A stretch of 64,000 nt of DNA, taken from Aliivibrio sp. 1S175. GTDB lineage: Bacteria > Pseudomonadota > Gammaproteobacteria > Enterobacterales > Vibrionaceae. The notes beneath the pieces were generated by a model. That model saw nothing but the letters and a program-made list of their open reading frames with translations. It made no database searches and had not been told where the DNA came from. The DNA lies in NCBI RefSeq assembly GCF_001690985.1, contig NZ_MAJS01000013.1, positions 191,260 through 255,259 on the forward strand, given 5' to 3'. Position 1 is the stretch's first letter, and each line of letters begins with the position of its first letter. A program made the translations under genes and the position numbers. Below are positions 8,826-17,568 of the stretch, piece after piece.

Positions 8826-10718
8826 ATGCAGAAGTCCTTAACGTCCTCGATTATCATTCCTGAAAAGATACAACAAGATTGGCAAAACATGCTCAATGTC
8901 CTTGCCGATCTTGCTAAAGTACCTGCGACTTTAATAATGAGAATTAATAACGAAAATATGGATGTATTTTCATGCAGTGATTCTACAAATAATCCTTATA
9001 CCAAAGGAGATAAGCAAGATCTAAATCAACATTTATATTGTGAATATGTTGTTAAACATCGCCATCAATTAATTGTGCCAAACGCCTTAAAAGAACCAAA
9101 ATGGAAAAAAAATCCTGACGCCGCGCTTAATATGATTGCCTACTGCGGATTGCCTCTATTTTGGCCAGATAACAGTCCGTTTGGAACCATCTGCCTTCTT
9201 GATAATAAAGAAAACACATTTAACCCAACTTACCAGTTATTATTAGAAACCTATCAACAATCTATAGAAGCGCAACTTGGCACTTTATTTCAACATTCTG
9301 AACTATTAAAAAACCATCAAAAATTACAACAAGAAATTGCGATAAGTAATAAGCATATTACTGAAATAAATATAAAATTAGCGAACGAAATAGATTGCCG
9401 TCGAGCAGCAGAACAAAACGTTGAATACCATAAAAATCACGATGCGGGTACTGGCTTTCTAAATCCAACGGCGCTTCATCTACACATGGATAAGCTAATA
9501 AATACAAATCAAAATTTTGTTCTACTACAAATTCATTTTGCAAACAGTCGCAAAATACAACAAGAGTATGGGCATTATATTTTCGATCGTTTATTAACAG
9601 AGTATCGTTCTAAGCTAACAAAAATAACGGATATGTCAGTCACTGGACGTTTAGGCTCTTCTGATATTTTATTGATTATTCATACCAATAAAGAAAAACT
9701 ACCTCAACTATGCCAACACCTTTCCGAAATAGGCCAAACCCAATTTTCAAAGAACGATAAACCTATCCATTTACGAAGCTATATTGGCGCCGTTCACTCT
9801 AAAAATAGAGTATCTCGTTCCGATTTATTGCAATGTGCTTACAATACCGTTGTAGAATGTCAAAACTTAGGTAAAACCTTCACTATTTCAGATCGTTCGC
9901 TCCCCTTACAATCAAGCTTTTCAGAGCATAAAATTGAAGGGTATTTATTAGAGGCCGTACGTAATAATGATCTGTTTTTAAATTATCAGCCTAAAGTGTG
10001 CCCGTATACAAAACGTTGGTTAGGCTGTGAAGCTCTATTACGTTGGGATCATCCACATTTAGGTTCAATTTCTAACGAAGTCTTAATCCAATTAGCCGAA
10101 CGTAATGGATTAATATATGAATTAGGTAACTTCGCCCTTAGAAGTGCCGTTCAACAAACCTCTGAATGGATCCTGCATTCACCAAACTTTGTTACTGCCG
10201 TTAATGTTTCAGCTATTCAATTAAAAGACCCGTATTTTGTTCAGCACATCCAACAACTATTAGAACTTTACAACCTCCCTGCTAAAAATTTAGAACTAGA
10301 AGTTACAGAGAGTGGGTTAATTGCAGATGAAGTATTAGCTATTGATACGTTAAATCAACTACATAAAATGGGAATATCAATTGCTCTTGATGATTTTGGA
10401 ACCGGTTATGCGTCTTTTCAATATTTAAAAAAATACCCATTCGATACCTTAAAAATAGATAAAAGCTTCATTAAAAATATAGAACGAAATACTGCCGATC
10501 AGAACATTGTATGTGCCATGATTAATATAGCTAAAAAGCTGAAATTAAAAGTGGTTGTTGAAGGTATTGAAAACATAAACCAAGAACATTTCGTTACCCA
10601 GGAAGGGGTTGATATTATTCAAGGGTATCTTTACTCAAAGCCCGTGACTTCTGACAAACTGGAAGAGGGATTATTTAATCAATCTTCTATAGGAACCCCC
10701 TACTTTCGATTTATATAG
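8826..10718 (+). CDS. binA: GAF-GGDEF-EAL protein, c-di-GMP phosphodiesterase BinA
   Basis: A 630-residue cytoplasmic protein with a GAF-like sensory domain (about 5-165), a short coiled coil, a GGDEF domain (about 215-360) and an EAL domain (about 375-620). The cyclase signature is degenerate: R-L-G-S-S-D-I-L stands near residue 274 where RxGGDEF is expected. The EAL domain keeps its motifs: C-E-A-L-L-R-W near 400, N-V-S, E-V-T-E-S, D-D-F-G-T-G-Y near 521, K-I-D-K-S-F near 542 and V-V-E-G-I. It should hydrolyse c-di-GMP rather than make it. In A. fischeri the gene directly after sypR is binA, a phosphodiesterase that lowers cellulose biofilm. I prefer the ATG at 8826 to the GTG at 8784, which lacks a ribosome site. 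Confidence 0.85.
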   Translation: MQKSLTSSIIIPEKIQQDWQNMLNVLADLAKVPATLIMRINNENMDVFSCSDSTNNPYTKGDKQDLNQHLYCEYVVKHRHQLIVPNALKEPKWKKNPDAALNMIAYCGLPLFWPDNSPFGTICLLDNKENTFNPTYQLLLETYQQSIEAQLGTLFQHSELLKNHQKLQQEIAISNKHITEINIKLANEIDCRRAAEQNVEYHKNHDAGTGFLNPTALHLHMDKLINTNQNFVLLQIHFANSRKIQQEYGHYIFDRLLTEYRSKLTKITDMSVTGRLGSSDILLIIHTNKEKLPQLCQHLSEIGQTQFSKNDKPIHLRSYIGAVHSKNRVSRSDLLQCAYNTVVECQNLGKTFTISDRSLPLQSSFSEHKIEGYLLEAVRNNDLFLNYQPKVCPYTKRWLGCEALLRWDHPHLGSISNEVLIQLAERNGLIYELGNFALRSAVQQTSEWILHSPNFVTAVNVSAIQLKDPYFVQHIQQLLELYNLPAKNLELEVTESGLIADEVLAIDTLNQLHKMGISIALDDFGTGYASFQYLKKYPFDTLKIDKSFIKNIERNTADQNIVCAMINIAKKLKLKVVVEGIENINQEHFVTQEGVDIIQGYLYSKPVTSDKLEEGLFNQSSIGTPYFRFI

Positions 10719-10756
10719 ATAAACTTTCCGAATATATTTATAAAAATGGGGAATAA

Positions 10757-11163
10757 ATGCAATTACTCGCAGACAAAAATGGTGAACAGTTTTTACAAAT
10801 TCACGAACAAAATAAAGATCGTGTTATCGTTCAATTCATCGATACATTTGGGCAACTAAAGGGAAAGGCATTACCGAAGATCTGGAAGTTAGCTTTGCAC
10901 TTCATCAACGCTTTCCTCTTGGACGAAAAGTTAAACTCCCTTCAGGTGTCATCGCAACCATTGCTAGCTACGCAAATACCCACTCTGATGGTTATTACCT
11001 TTACGTTCGAGTAGAAGAAAGAATTGAACGTCATTTACTGACACCTAATTGGAAAATTCTGCCTTCAGAAGAACTATTGCGCTTACCTTATTACCCAAAA
11101 CCATTAACACAACAAGAATTGAATACGATTTCAGAATTTGATACGTGGGCTGGTGGTTTCTAA
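10757..11163 (+). pseudogene. Conserved hypothetical gene split by a -1 frameshift
   Basis: Two frames together make one plausible 135-residue protein. The first runs from ATG 10757 (after GGGGA) to about 10864. The second continues without a stop to TAA at 11161-11163, reading G-K-G-I-T-E-D-L-E-V-S-F-A-L and ending D-T-W-A-G-G-F. Read straight, the first frame ends at 11014 after 85 residues, with a tail of no recognisable character. The break fits loss of one A in the run at 10858-10860. It also coincides with a heptamer of the form X-XXY-YYZ (A-AAG-GGA, 10858-10864) in the correct phase for -1 slippage. I do not recognise the family. It may be a decayed gene, a sequencing error or a programmed frameshift. 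Confidence 0.6.
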
Positions 11164-11220
11164 ACTCAACAATAATCTGTTATTCTTGCCAAAAATATTA
11201 TCCATAAAAATGAAGTCAGC

Positions 11221-11769
11221 ATGAATACTCAAAAAATAGAGCAAGAAGTTCAACAATGGTTAGAAGATGTGGTTATCGGCCTTAATCTTTGCCCATTTGC
11301 GGCGAAACCAAACCGTAATAAGCAAATCAAAATTTTTGTATCTGAAGCGACAACAGAAGAAACTCTGCTTGAAGATATATTACAAGAATTAATGAATTTA
11401 GATTCTAAAACAGCAGAAGAACTAGAAACCACGCTCGTTGCTATTCCAAATATGCTACAAGATTTTATGGATTATAACTTCTTCTTAGATTGGGTTGATG
11501 CGCTTATTAAGCAGCAAGAATGGGAAGGTACATTCCAAATTGCAACTTTCCATCCTGATTACTGTTTTGGCGGAGCTGCTCCTGAAGATGATGAAAATCT
11601 AACAAACCGCTCTCCGTATCCAGTATTTCATCTTATCCGTGAAGAAAGCATGGCAAAAGTGTTAAAGCACTATCCAAACCCTGAAGCCATTCCTGACACA
11701 AACATCGCTCGTGTCGAAGCATTAAGCCCTGAAGAGCGTCGTAAGTTATTCCCTTACTTGTTTGTATAA
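11221..11769 (+). CDS. DUF1415 family protein
   Basis: A 182-residue soluble protein matching the DUF1415 family. It begins W-L-E-D-V-V-I-G-L-N-L-C-P-F-A and contains the conserved F-Q-I-A-T-F-H-P-D-Y-C-F-G-G segment followed by an acidic loop, N-R-S-P-Y-P-V-F-H-L-I-R-E and the C-terminal P-E-E-R-R-K-L motif. The molecular function is unknown. The conserved Cys and His residues could bind a metal, but that is a guess. A small thioredoxin-fold gene follows 42 bases downstream and may be cotranscribed. Confidence 0.88.
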   Translation: MNTQKIEQEVQQWLEDVVIGLNLCPFAAKPNRNKQIKIFVSEATTEETLLEDILQELMNLDSKTAEELETTLVAIPNMLQDFMDYNFFLDWVDALIKQQEWEGTFQIATFHPDYCFGGAAPEDDENLTNRSPYPVFHLIREESMAKVLKHYPNPEAIPDTNIARVEALSPEERRKLFPYLFV

Positions 11770-11811
11770 CCTACGCTAGTTGTATAACCAGATTTACTTG
11801 GAGAGAGCCTA

Positions 11812-12039
11812 ATGAAACGTATTGTTTTATATGTCGCAGACAAATGCCCACATTGCAAAGACGCGCAACGTTACCTTGATTCTAAAAAGATCGCATATAG
11901 ATTGACCAATGCAAAAATGCAACGAGGACGTAAGGAACTACAGGCCATGGGGGCTCGTTCTATCCCTGTTCTTAAGATTGGTGATCAAGTGATGGTTGGT
12001 TGGAATCAGAAGAATTTCGATAAAATGTATAACAGTTAA
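11812..12039 (+). CDS. Glutaredoxin-like small redox protein
   Basis: A 75-residue thioredoxin-fold protein with the dithiol active site C-P-H-C at residues 13-16, the cis-proline motif S-I-P-V-L and the C-terminal G-W-N helix start. This is the NrdH/glutaredoxin family layout. It likely reduces protein disulfides or mixed disulfides in the cytoplasm. The start is preceded by GGAGAG. It ends just before a strong bidirectional terminator. Confidence 0.85.
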   Translation: MKRIVLYVADKCPHCKDAQRYLDSKKIAYRLTNAKMQRGRKELQAMGARSIPVLKIGDQVMVGWNQKNFDKMYNS

Positions 12040-12063
12040 TCGCTCTATATCGCAGATATAGTA

Positions 12064-12092
12064 AAAATGGAGCCTAATTGGCTCCATTTTTT
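12064..12092. terminator. Bidirectional intrinsic terminator
   Basis: An 11-bp stem, AAAATGGAGCC with GGCTCCATTTT, closes a five-base loop. It is followed by T residues on the plus strand and preceded by A residues that give a U tract on the minus strand. It lies between the convergent glutaredoxin and cytochrome b562 genes. Confidence 0.9.
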
Positions 12093-12109
12093 AACTTAAA
12101 GAAAATGCA

Positions 12110-12547
12110 TTACCCAAAGATCTTACTCCAAATACTTGGGTTACGCTTTTTATGATATTCCACTCTCAGCTCATCAATTTGCGCTAATGTTTCTTTTGCT
12201 TTATCTAAATTACCCGCTTCTAAGTCCAATTTAATAAGCTCAACCGATACTGATAACTTATTAAAACCTTCTTGATACATTTCTTCTTTTTCTGGGGTAT
12301 ATGTTTCTTGTTTTAGATAATCAATTAATGATTCAAGCTTCATTACCGATTTGCTCATTTCTTCAATAGAGTCGGCTCGTTCACTTAGCTTAAATTCTAA
12401 TCTCATTTCTTTCATCGCTGCTTTTGTATCAACAGGGGCGCTAATGAAAGTTGATGTTATCTCAATCGCATCTGTAGATTCATTCGTAGTATTTGCAGCA
12501 ACGCCAGCAGAAAAAGTCAGGGCTAACGTTAAAAATAGAGTTCTCAT
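12110..12547 (-). CDS. cybC: Cytochrome b562 family periplasmic protein
   Basis: A 145-residue exported protein: signal peptide to about residue 18 (G-V-A-A), then a short linker and a four-helix bundle of about 110 residues. It aligns by eye with E. coli cytochrome b562. The segment A-M-K-E-M-R-L-E-F-K matches the N-terminal helix carrying the axial Met. E-G-F-N-K-L matches H-G-F-D-I-L. The C-terminal L-R-V-E-Y-H-K-K matches T-R-N-A-Y-H-Q-K, which carries the axial His. Both haem ligands are therefore present in principle. It may serve as a periplasmic electron carrier or oxidative-stress protein; the physiological partner is unknown. Confidence 0.8.
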   Translation of the reverse strand: MRTLFLTLALTFSAGVAANTTNESTDAIEITSTFISAPVDTKAAMKEMRLEFKLSERADSIEEMSKSVMKLESLIDYLKQETYTPEKEEMYQEGFNKLSVSVELIKLDLEAGNLDKAKETLAQIDELRVEYHKKRNPSIWSKIFG

Positions 12548-12644
12548 AGTAATCCTTTAAATAAACGAGATGGGCAGTGTAATGTATTGCCTCTCATACT
12601 CACAGGATTAATATGTTTCAATACCATAACGTCTCATATTTTCA

Positions 12645-13016
12645 TTAATCAACAGTGATGCTATCTACATAAATAATGTAATTATCTTCTTTATTTACTT
12701 CACCCTTAAGCGTCACCTTATCGTTTGGTTTTACTTGTGAGCTTGGCATTTTATCGCCATCAATTTTGACATTTAATGTTCCTGTATCATCCTTAAATAC
12801 ATACACTTCTTTTCCTAAAGGCTCGACTAAATACCCTGTAAGTAAGATCGGTGTATCTTCAATGACAGCACTGGCATTCAATACAGATTCTACTGTATTT
12901 ATCCCATTAACAGGTTTTGAAAATTCATCCTGATAATTAGCAGTTTGGTCATTAGCAGATGCGAGAGTAGATGAACATGCTAATATAATGGTGAATAAAA
13001 CATTTCTCATTTTCAT
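12645..13016 (-). CDS. YgiW/YdeI-type OB-fold stress tolerance protein
   Basis: A 123-residue secreted protein with a signal peptide ending near A-S-A (about residue 21) and a bacterial OB-fold (BOF, PF04076) domain. Visible family motifs are the N-terminal P-V-N-G-I-N-T-V, D-T-P-I-L-L-T-G-Y-L-V, the Y-V-F-K-D-D-T-G-T strand, and the terminal D-K-V-T-L-K-G-E-V followed by Y-V-D-S-I-T-V. Relatives in enterobacteria help survive peroxide, metal or acid stress by binding small cationic ligands. It is separated from the cytochrome b562 gene by about 100 bases on the same strand and may have its own promoter. Confidence 0.87.
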   Translation of the reverse strand: MKMRNVLFTIILACSSTLASANDQTANYQDEFSKPVNGINTVESVLNASAVIEDTPILLTGYLVEPLGKEVYVFKDDTGTLNVKIDGDKMPSSQVKPNDKVTLKGEVNKEDNYIIYVDSITVD

Positions 13017-13422
13017 AATTAAATACCTTTAATGTCATATATGAAAAATTAAAACCACTCTACTATTTTCAACCTAATCTAATATATTTATTAAAAAATC
13101 GGGCTCAATAGTTAGTGGTCTTAAAAACTCTATTTTTCACATTACTCTTTGTTTAAAACCATATCAACTATTTCTTTACTCTTACTGATTGTAGATTATT
13201 TAAAGTAAATAACATCGTCTTATTAACTTATTTTAAATAACAATATTGATATGTATGGCGTTTATATTATTCGAATAAAACAATCCCGCAACCTTAGGTA
13301 ACCAGAGTTTAACTCATTGATATACATCACTCTCCAAGCATAAAGTCCCAATCAAATTTCTACTTTTAATTTTTAACTTTAAGGCGTAAAGTCCTAATAA
13401 ATATATTCATCAGGATAAAATA
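13017..13422. other. Non-coding AT-rich gap with a near-direct repeat
   Basis: About 400 bases between divergent genes. I see no ORF worth calling. GC-R-TAAAGTCC-Y-AAT occurs twice, at 13339-13352 and 13384-13397, 45 bases apart and directly before the small gene at 13423. The rest is plain AT-rich sequence expected to hold promoters for both sides. Confidence 0.4.
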
Positions 13423-13668
13423 ATGAACTCAACAGATAAGCGACTATTGGATCAAATACTAGAATTAGAAGGCAAAGACCTAACCAAACTCACTAAGCAA
13501 GAAAAAGAAGTATTCGATACGTTTGAAGCAAAATCTCATGAATTTGGTTTAAAAATTGAGATTGCAACAGAAGCGCCTATTAATGATATTAAACAAGGAA
13601 CGTCATCTTATTCTGTTAATCAGATAGAAAACCATTTCCCAAATCAAATCATTATTAAACGTATTTAA
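13423..13668 (+). CDS. Small hypothetical protein, 81 residues
   Basis: I do not recognise this protein. It is charged and soluble, with a Lys/Glu/Asp-rich helical N-terminal half (L-L-D-Q-I-L-E-L-E-G-K-D) and a C-terminal half that may form strands. There is no signal peptide, membrane segment or cysteine. ATG follows AGGATAAA. Codon usage resembles neighbouring genes, which supports it being real. It stands alone between a divergent stress gene and a convergent LysR gene. Confidence 0.6.
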   Translation: MNSTDKRLLDQILELEGKDLTKLTKQEKEVFDTFEAKSHEFGLKIEIATEAPINDIKQGTSSYSVNQIENHFPNQIIIKRI

Positions 13669-13775
13669 GATTAATGTTGGATAACATTCACAACTTATCT
13701 TTTGTTATTAATGTCACATTAATAATATGGCATTAATAACATCAGAATAAATATATGATAAATAAAGATGATAGC

Positions 13776-14735
13776 TTATTTTTTATAATCTACATCCATC
13801 ATCTTAGATACATTCTCTTTCACTGCTGATATCAACTCATTTCTAAACCATTTATGGCTTGGATCGTGTTTTAGTTTTTTTAACCAAATTAGATAATTAG
13901 AAATCTGTTTTGATTCAAAAGGCGGTTTAAGAACTTGAAGTTGTAAATGCTCTTCAAACTGCAATGCCATTGAGAGTGGCACTGCGGTAAGATAATCAGA
14001 CTGACTACATAATAGCATGTTACTGAACATTGAGCGTCCATGGTAAGCGACTTTACGCTTGGTGATGTCTATCGAAGTATAATGACCAAGTGTATACATC
14101 TGGTTTCTTGTTCGCTCTAAAACGGCGTGTGTTTCATTCATATATTGAGAGATATTCAATACTTCTTTAATTCTTGGATGCCCTTTGCGACACACAATCA
14201 CAAACTCACCATCAAAAAGATGGGTGGATTCTATATTAGGGTGAGTTGGTGGGACAATATCGATCATCACATCAAACTTTTGAGTCAACAATCCATCGTA
14301 CATGGTTTCATCGTTGTCTGACTGCTCAAACAATTCTAATGAGATGTTCTTTTTTGGTCGATCAGCAAAGGTTCTGAGCAATATCCATTGAAGGTGCTCT
14401 GGTGCTGTCATAACAAAATTTCGTACTGAAGTATTAGGGTCAAACTCACCAAAGCCTTGAAACACACCATTAAGCTGTTGAATTGGGGCTTGGATTTCTG
14501 CGTATAAACTGGTGGCATAAGAGGTGGGTACAACACCACGACCACTACGTATAAAAAGCTCATGCCCTATTTCTTTCTTTAATCGTCCTAGAGCTGTACT
14601 GATCGTCGATTGGTTGGTATTTAGATGATCTGCGGCCTTGCTTAAACTTCCCTGCTCCATTACTGCTACAAATACCGCTAATAGATTAAAATTTGGAATA
14701 TCATTACTCATTAGGCTCATCTTAATTGCATTCAC
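13776..14735 (-). CDS. LysR-type transcriptional regulator (likely of the adjacent alkylsulfatase)
   Basis: A 319-residue LysR regulator. The winged-helix DNA-binding domain is at residues 14-75 (Q-G-S-L-S-K-A-A-D-H-L-N-T-N-Q-S-T-I-S), followed by a linker helix and a substrate-binding-like domain of about 200 residues. It is transcribed away from the alkylsulfatase gene across a 228-base gap, the usual arrangement for LysR control of a divergent target. The start may be GTG 14735 (after AGGTGAT) or ATG 14720; the first has the better ribosome site. Confidence 0.85.
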   Translation of the reverse strand: MNAIKMSLMSNDIPNFNLLAVFVAVMEQGSLSKAADHLNTNQSTISTALGRLKKEIGHELFIRSGRGVVPTSYATSLYAEIQAPIQQLNGVFQGFGEFDPNTSVRNFVMTAPEHLQWILLRTFADRPKKNISLELFEQSDNDETMYDGLLTQKFDVMIDIVPPTHPNIESTHLFDGEFVIVCRKGHPRIKEVLNISQYMNETHAVLERTRNQMYTLGHYTSIDITKRKVAYHGRSMFSNMLLCSQSDYLTAVPLSMALQFEEHLQLQVLKPPFESKQISNYLIWLKKLKHDPSHKWFRNELISAVKENVSKMMDVDYKK

Positions 14736-14963
14736 ATCACCTGAATAATTTACCGTAAAGCTACTATATATGAGATCTCAATTCTTATTTATTGAGATAC
14801 GACCCACATTAAAATCGCCTTTATCCACCACTATCACTTTAAAACCTATCGTAAAACCGATGAATTGAATTCGGATTAGCCTCTATTTCTCCTCCTTTCA
14901 GGTCACTATGATTAACGACAAGAAAATTACTTTATTATTTAAAAATAAAAGAAGGTCGTTATC

Positions 14964-16940
14964 ATGACTAATAGATTTAAAAAACTAACTCTACCTATCA
15001 CCATTGCAGCGGTTTTATTCACATCACACGCAACGGTTGCAACCCCTATGACTGAAGCGACCTCTAAAATAGGTCAAGAGCTGCAAACTAGCTCTGCTGC
15101 GCAATATCAAAATCTAGATCTTAATGCTCGTTATAAAAGCGACGTGTTATTTGAGCACAAATCAAACCTATTTTGGGGGAAAGGCGATCGAATTAAAGTC
15201 TTGTCTAAAACAGGAAAATCACTGGCTTATACTGAAGAATCAGATCATGTACACCCTAGCCTAACAAAGCATGGTCGTAAAATGGATCAAGCCATCATTC
15301 AAGTGGATGATAATGTGTACTTAGGTTATGGGTTTGGTCTTGATACTCCCGTAATGATTGAAGGTGATGACGGTATCATCATCGTTGATCCAGGCGAATC
15401 AGTACAAATGGCTGAATCAGTGCGCGAACAATTCCGTAAGATCACTGATAAGCCAGTTAAAGCTATCATCTATTCTCACAACCATATTGACCATATCTCT
15501 GGTGTTCGAGCTTGGACTACCGATGCTGAAGTCGCTTCAGGTGAAGTAAAAATCATAGCTCAAGAAGGCTTGACTGACGCAGTAGCAAACTGGTCTTCTA
15601 ACTTAGGTACTTTATTTGGTCACCGCACTTCTTACACTGGTGCAAAACACGTTGAAGAAGGTGAACATGGCACAGTAAACGATGGCCTTGGTCCTCGCTT
15701 CATGCAAGGTGATATCTCTTTCATCGAACCAAATACGCTTATTGAAGCTAATGGTACGCTAGACATCACTATCTCAGGCGTACATATGCAGATCGTAAAC
15801 GTGCCATCTGAAACTAAAGATGAGATCGTTGTTTATCTTCCTGAACAAAAAATCTTGCACGCAGCGGAAGTTCTACAAGGTGAAAACTTCCCGAACTTAC
15901 ATACTATCCGTGGTACTAAATTCCGTGACCCATCAATGTGGTTCAAAGGCATCGATACCATGCGTCAGTTTGATACTGAAATCATGATCAACTCACACGG
16001 TCGCCCTGTTGAAGGCAAAGAAGCTGTCGCTAATGTTCTTACCTCTTACCGTGATGCGATTCAATACACTCACGATCAAACCATTCGTTACATGAACAAA
16101 GGCATGACGCCTGATGAGCTAGTTGAAGTGGTTAAACTACCTAAACACCTTGCTGAGCACCCTTGGTTAGGTGAGCACTACGGAACCGTTGCACACGCCG
16201 TTCGTCAAATTTATGTAGGTTACAATGGTTTCTTTGAAGCAGACCCTTGGCAGTTAGAGCCAATGGCTTATGATCAACGTGCAAAAGCGTTTGTTGAGAT
16301 CATGGGCGGTCGTGACAACATCATCAAAACGGCAAAAGCGGCCATTAAAGCTGAAAACTACACGTTTGCTGCTGAGATCCTTTCTTACCCAATTACGGTA
16401 AACACAGAAGATACTGAAGCTCGTCAATTGAAAGCCGTTGCTTACAAAGCATGGGCAGCAGATCAAGTGAACATTAACTGGCGCAACTGGGGACTTAACG
16501 CTGCTGCCGAATTAGAAGGTACTCGTGATTTTTCTAATATGATCAGCTTCGCTTCGGTAGATGTGTTAACCGCATTACCAAGTAAGCAAATTTTCGACAT
16601 GATGACATCAACTCTAATTGCAGAAGAGACGCTGAATGTTGAAATGGCGTTAACGTACAATTTCTCAGATACTAACGAATCATTTACGATAGAGATCCGC
16701 AACGGTATCGCTCAACTACACAATACCGCATTAGATAATGCTGATGTGCAAATCAATACCTCTCGTAAAGTACTAAACCAAATCTTGATAGCAGGACCTA
16801 ATGCTCAACAGGTGATTGGTAAAAACTTACAGTCAGGTGATTTTAAGTTCTCTAACGGCAGTATCAAAGATTTTGGTCTTTTCATGAGTTACTTTGATAA
16901 ACCAATGAGCCCTGAAAATATCATGCTTATCGTTCGTTAA
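14964..16940 (+). CDS. Secreted alkyl/aryl-sulfatase, metallo-beta-lactamase fold (SdsA1/YjcS type)
   Basis: A 658-residue exported enzyme with a signal peptide ending near A-T-V-A. A metallo-beta-lactamase domain (about residues 110-390) carries the zinc motif S-H-N-H-I-D-H near 171-177, the acidic A-A-E-V-L-Q-G-E and the later N-S-H-G-R-P-V. The all-helical dimerisation domain and a C-terminal SCP2-like lipid-binding domain follow. Length and domain order match SDS hydrolases of Pseudomonas (SdsA1) and E. coli YjcS. It should cleave primary alkyl sulfate esters to alcohol and sulfate in the periplasm. The ATG follows AAGAAGG. A hairpin follows the stop. Confidence 0.92.
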   Translation: MTNRFKKLTLPITIAAVLFTSHATVATPMTEATSKIGQELQTSSAAQYQNLDLNARYKSDVLFEHKSNLFWGKGDRIKVLSKTGKSLAYTEESDHVHPSLTKHGRKMDQAIIQVDDNVYLGYGFGLDTPVMIEGDDGIIIVDPGESVQMAESVREQFRKITDKPVKAIIYSHNHIDHISGVRAWTTDAEVASGEVKIIAQEGLTDAVANWSSNLGTLFGHRTSYTGAKHVEEGEHGTVNDGLGPRFMQGDISFIEPNTLIEANGTLDITISGVHMQIVNVPSETKDEIVVYLPEQKILHAAEVLQGENFPNLHTIRGTKFRDPSMWFKGIDTMRQFDTEIMINSHGRPVEGKEAVANVLTSYRDAIQYTHDQTIRYMNKGMTPDELVEVVKLPKHLAEHPWLGEHYGTVAHAVRQIYVGYNGFFEADPWQLEPMAYDQRAKAFVEIMGGRDNIIKTAKAAIKAENYTFAAEILSYPITVNTEDTEARQLKAVAYKAWAADQVNINWRNWGLNAAAELEGTRDFSNMISFASVDVLTALPSKQIFDMMTSTLIAEETLNVEMALTYNFSDTNESFTIEIRNGIAQLHNTALDNADVQINTSRKVLNQILIAGPNAQQVIGKNLQSGDFKFSNGSIKDFGLFMSYFDKPMSPENIMLIVR

Positions 16941-16972
16941 TACTGTCAATAGTTAGCGTCCAATAACCTAAG

Positions 16973-17000
16973 AAGGGGATCAACATTGGTCCCCTTAATT
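16973..17000 (+). terminator. Intrinsic terminator or attenuator after the alkylsulfatase
   Basis: AAGGGGA pairs with TCCCCTT across a ten-base loop, followed by AATTTT. The short T run suggests partial read-through into the gene at 17021. Confidence 0.7.
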
Positions 17001-17020
17001 TTGTGTAAGGAGTCATACCT

Positions 17021-17512
17021 ATGATTAAAAAATTCACCTTACTGTTAGCATTTTTTTCTTCACTGAGTTTTGCTTGTGGACTGCATCAAGACACTGGGTT
17101 TAGCTTAATTACCGAGCCTGGTTCATTAGATGTATTTGCAGAAATCATTGAGGTAAGAAAAAATGATACTTTAGGTAATACCAATAAACCTGAGCACTTT
17201 CAATTGTTCGCCATTAAATCAGCGTTAGCCAAACCAAATGATCACCAAATTAATTTTAGTTTATTTGAAGCAATCAAAGGGCATTACAGCAAGGTGACGC
17301 TTGAGCAAGGCATCAATATTACGGGCAGAGAAACCTTACCTGAAAAAGAAGAGTTGCTGCTAATCACAGAACTTGATGTGCTAGATGCACTTGCAACAAA
17401 AAAATTATCGTGGGATGACGCGAAGAAAAGCCAATTGGTCATCATTAATGGCAATAAAAATGATGTAGAAACGCTAGATCGTTGGTTTAGTTCTCTATTT
17501 AAATCAATATGA
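17021..17512 (+). CDS. Exported hypothetical protein, 163 residues
   Basis: Not recognised. It has a clear signal peptide (K-K-F-T-L-L-L-A-F-F then S-L-S-F-A), with cleavage likely just before or at the Cys of A-C-G. This could be a lipobox variant, but the -3 to +1 residues (S-F-A-C) do not exclude a type II site. The mature part is mixed alpha/beta and charged, with no known motif. Strong AAGGAG ribosome site. It follows the alkylsulfatase on the same strand, so partial cotranscription is possible. A periplasmic or outer-membrane location is the only firm inference. Confidence 0.7.
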   Translation: MIKKFTLLLAFFSSLSFACGLHQDTGFSLITEPGSLDVFAEIIEVRKNDTLGNTNKPEHFQLFAIKSALAKPNDHQINFSLFEAIKGHYSKVTLEQGINITGRETLPEKEELLLITELDVLDALATKKLSWDDAKKSQLVIINGNKNDVETLDRWFSSLFKSI

Positions 17513-17520
17513 ACCCAAAT

Positions 17521-17557
17521 AAAAAAGCCCTGTTACTGCATTCACAATAAAAGGGCT
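17521..17557 (-). terminator. Intrinsic terminator of the ybbAP operon
   Basis: On the minus strand AGCCCT and AGGGCT form a 6-bp stem with a long loop, followed by TTTTTTATT. It lies directly after the ybbP stop. Confidence 0.7.
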
Positions 17558-17568
17558 CGAGGTTTACC

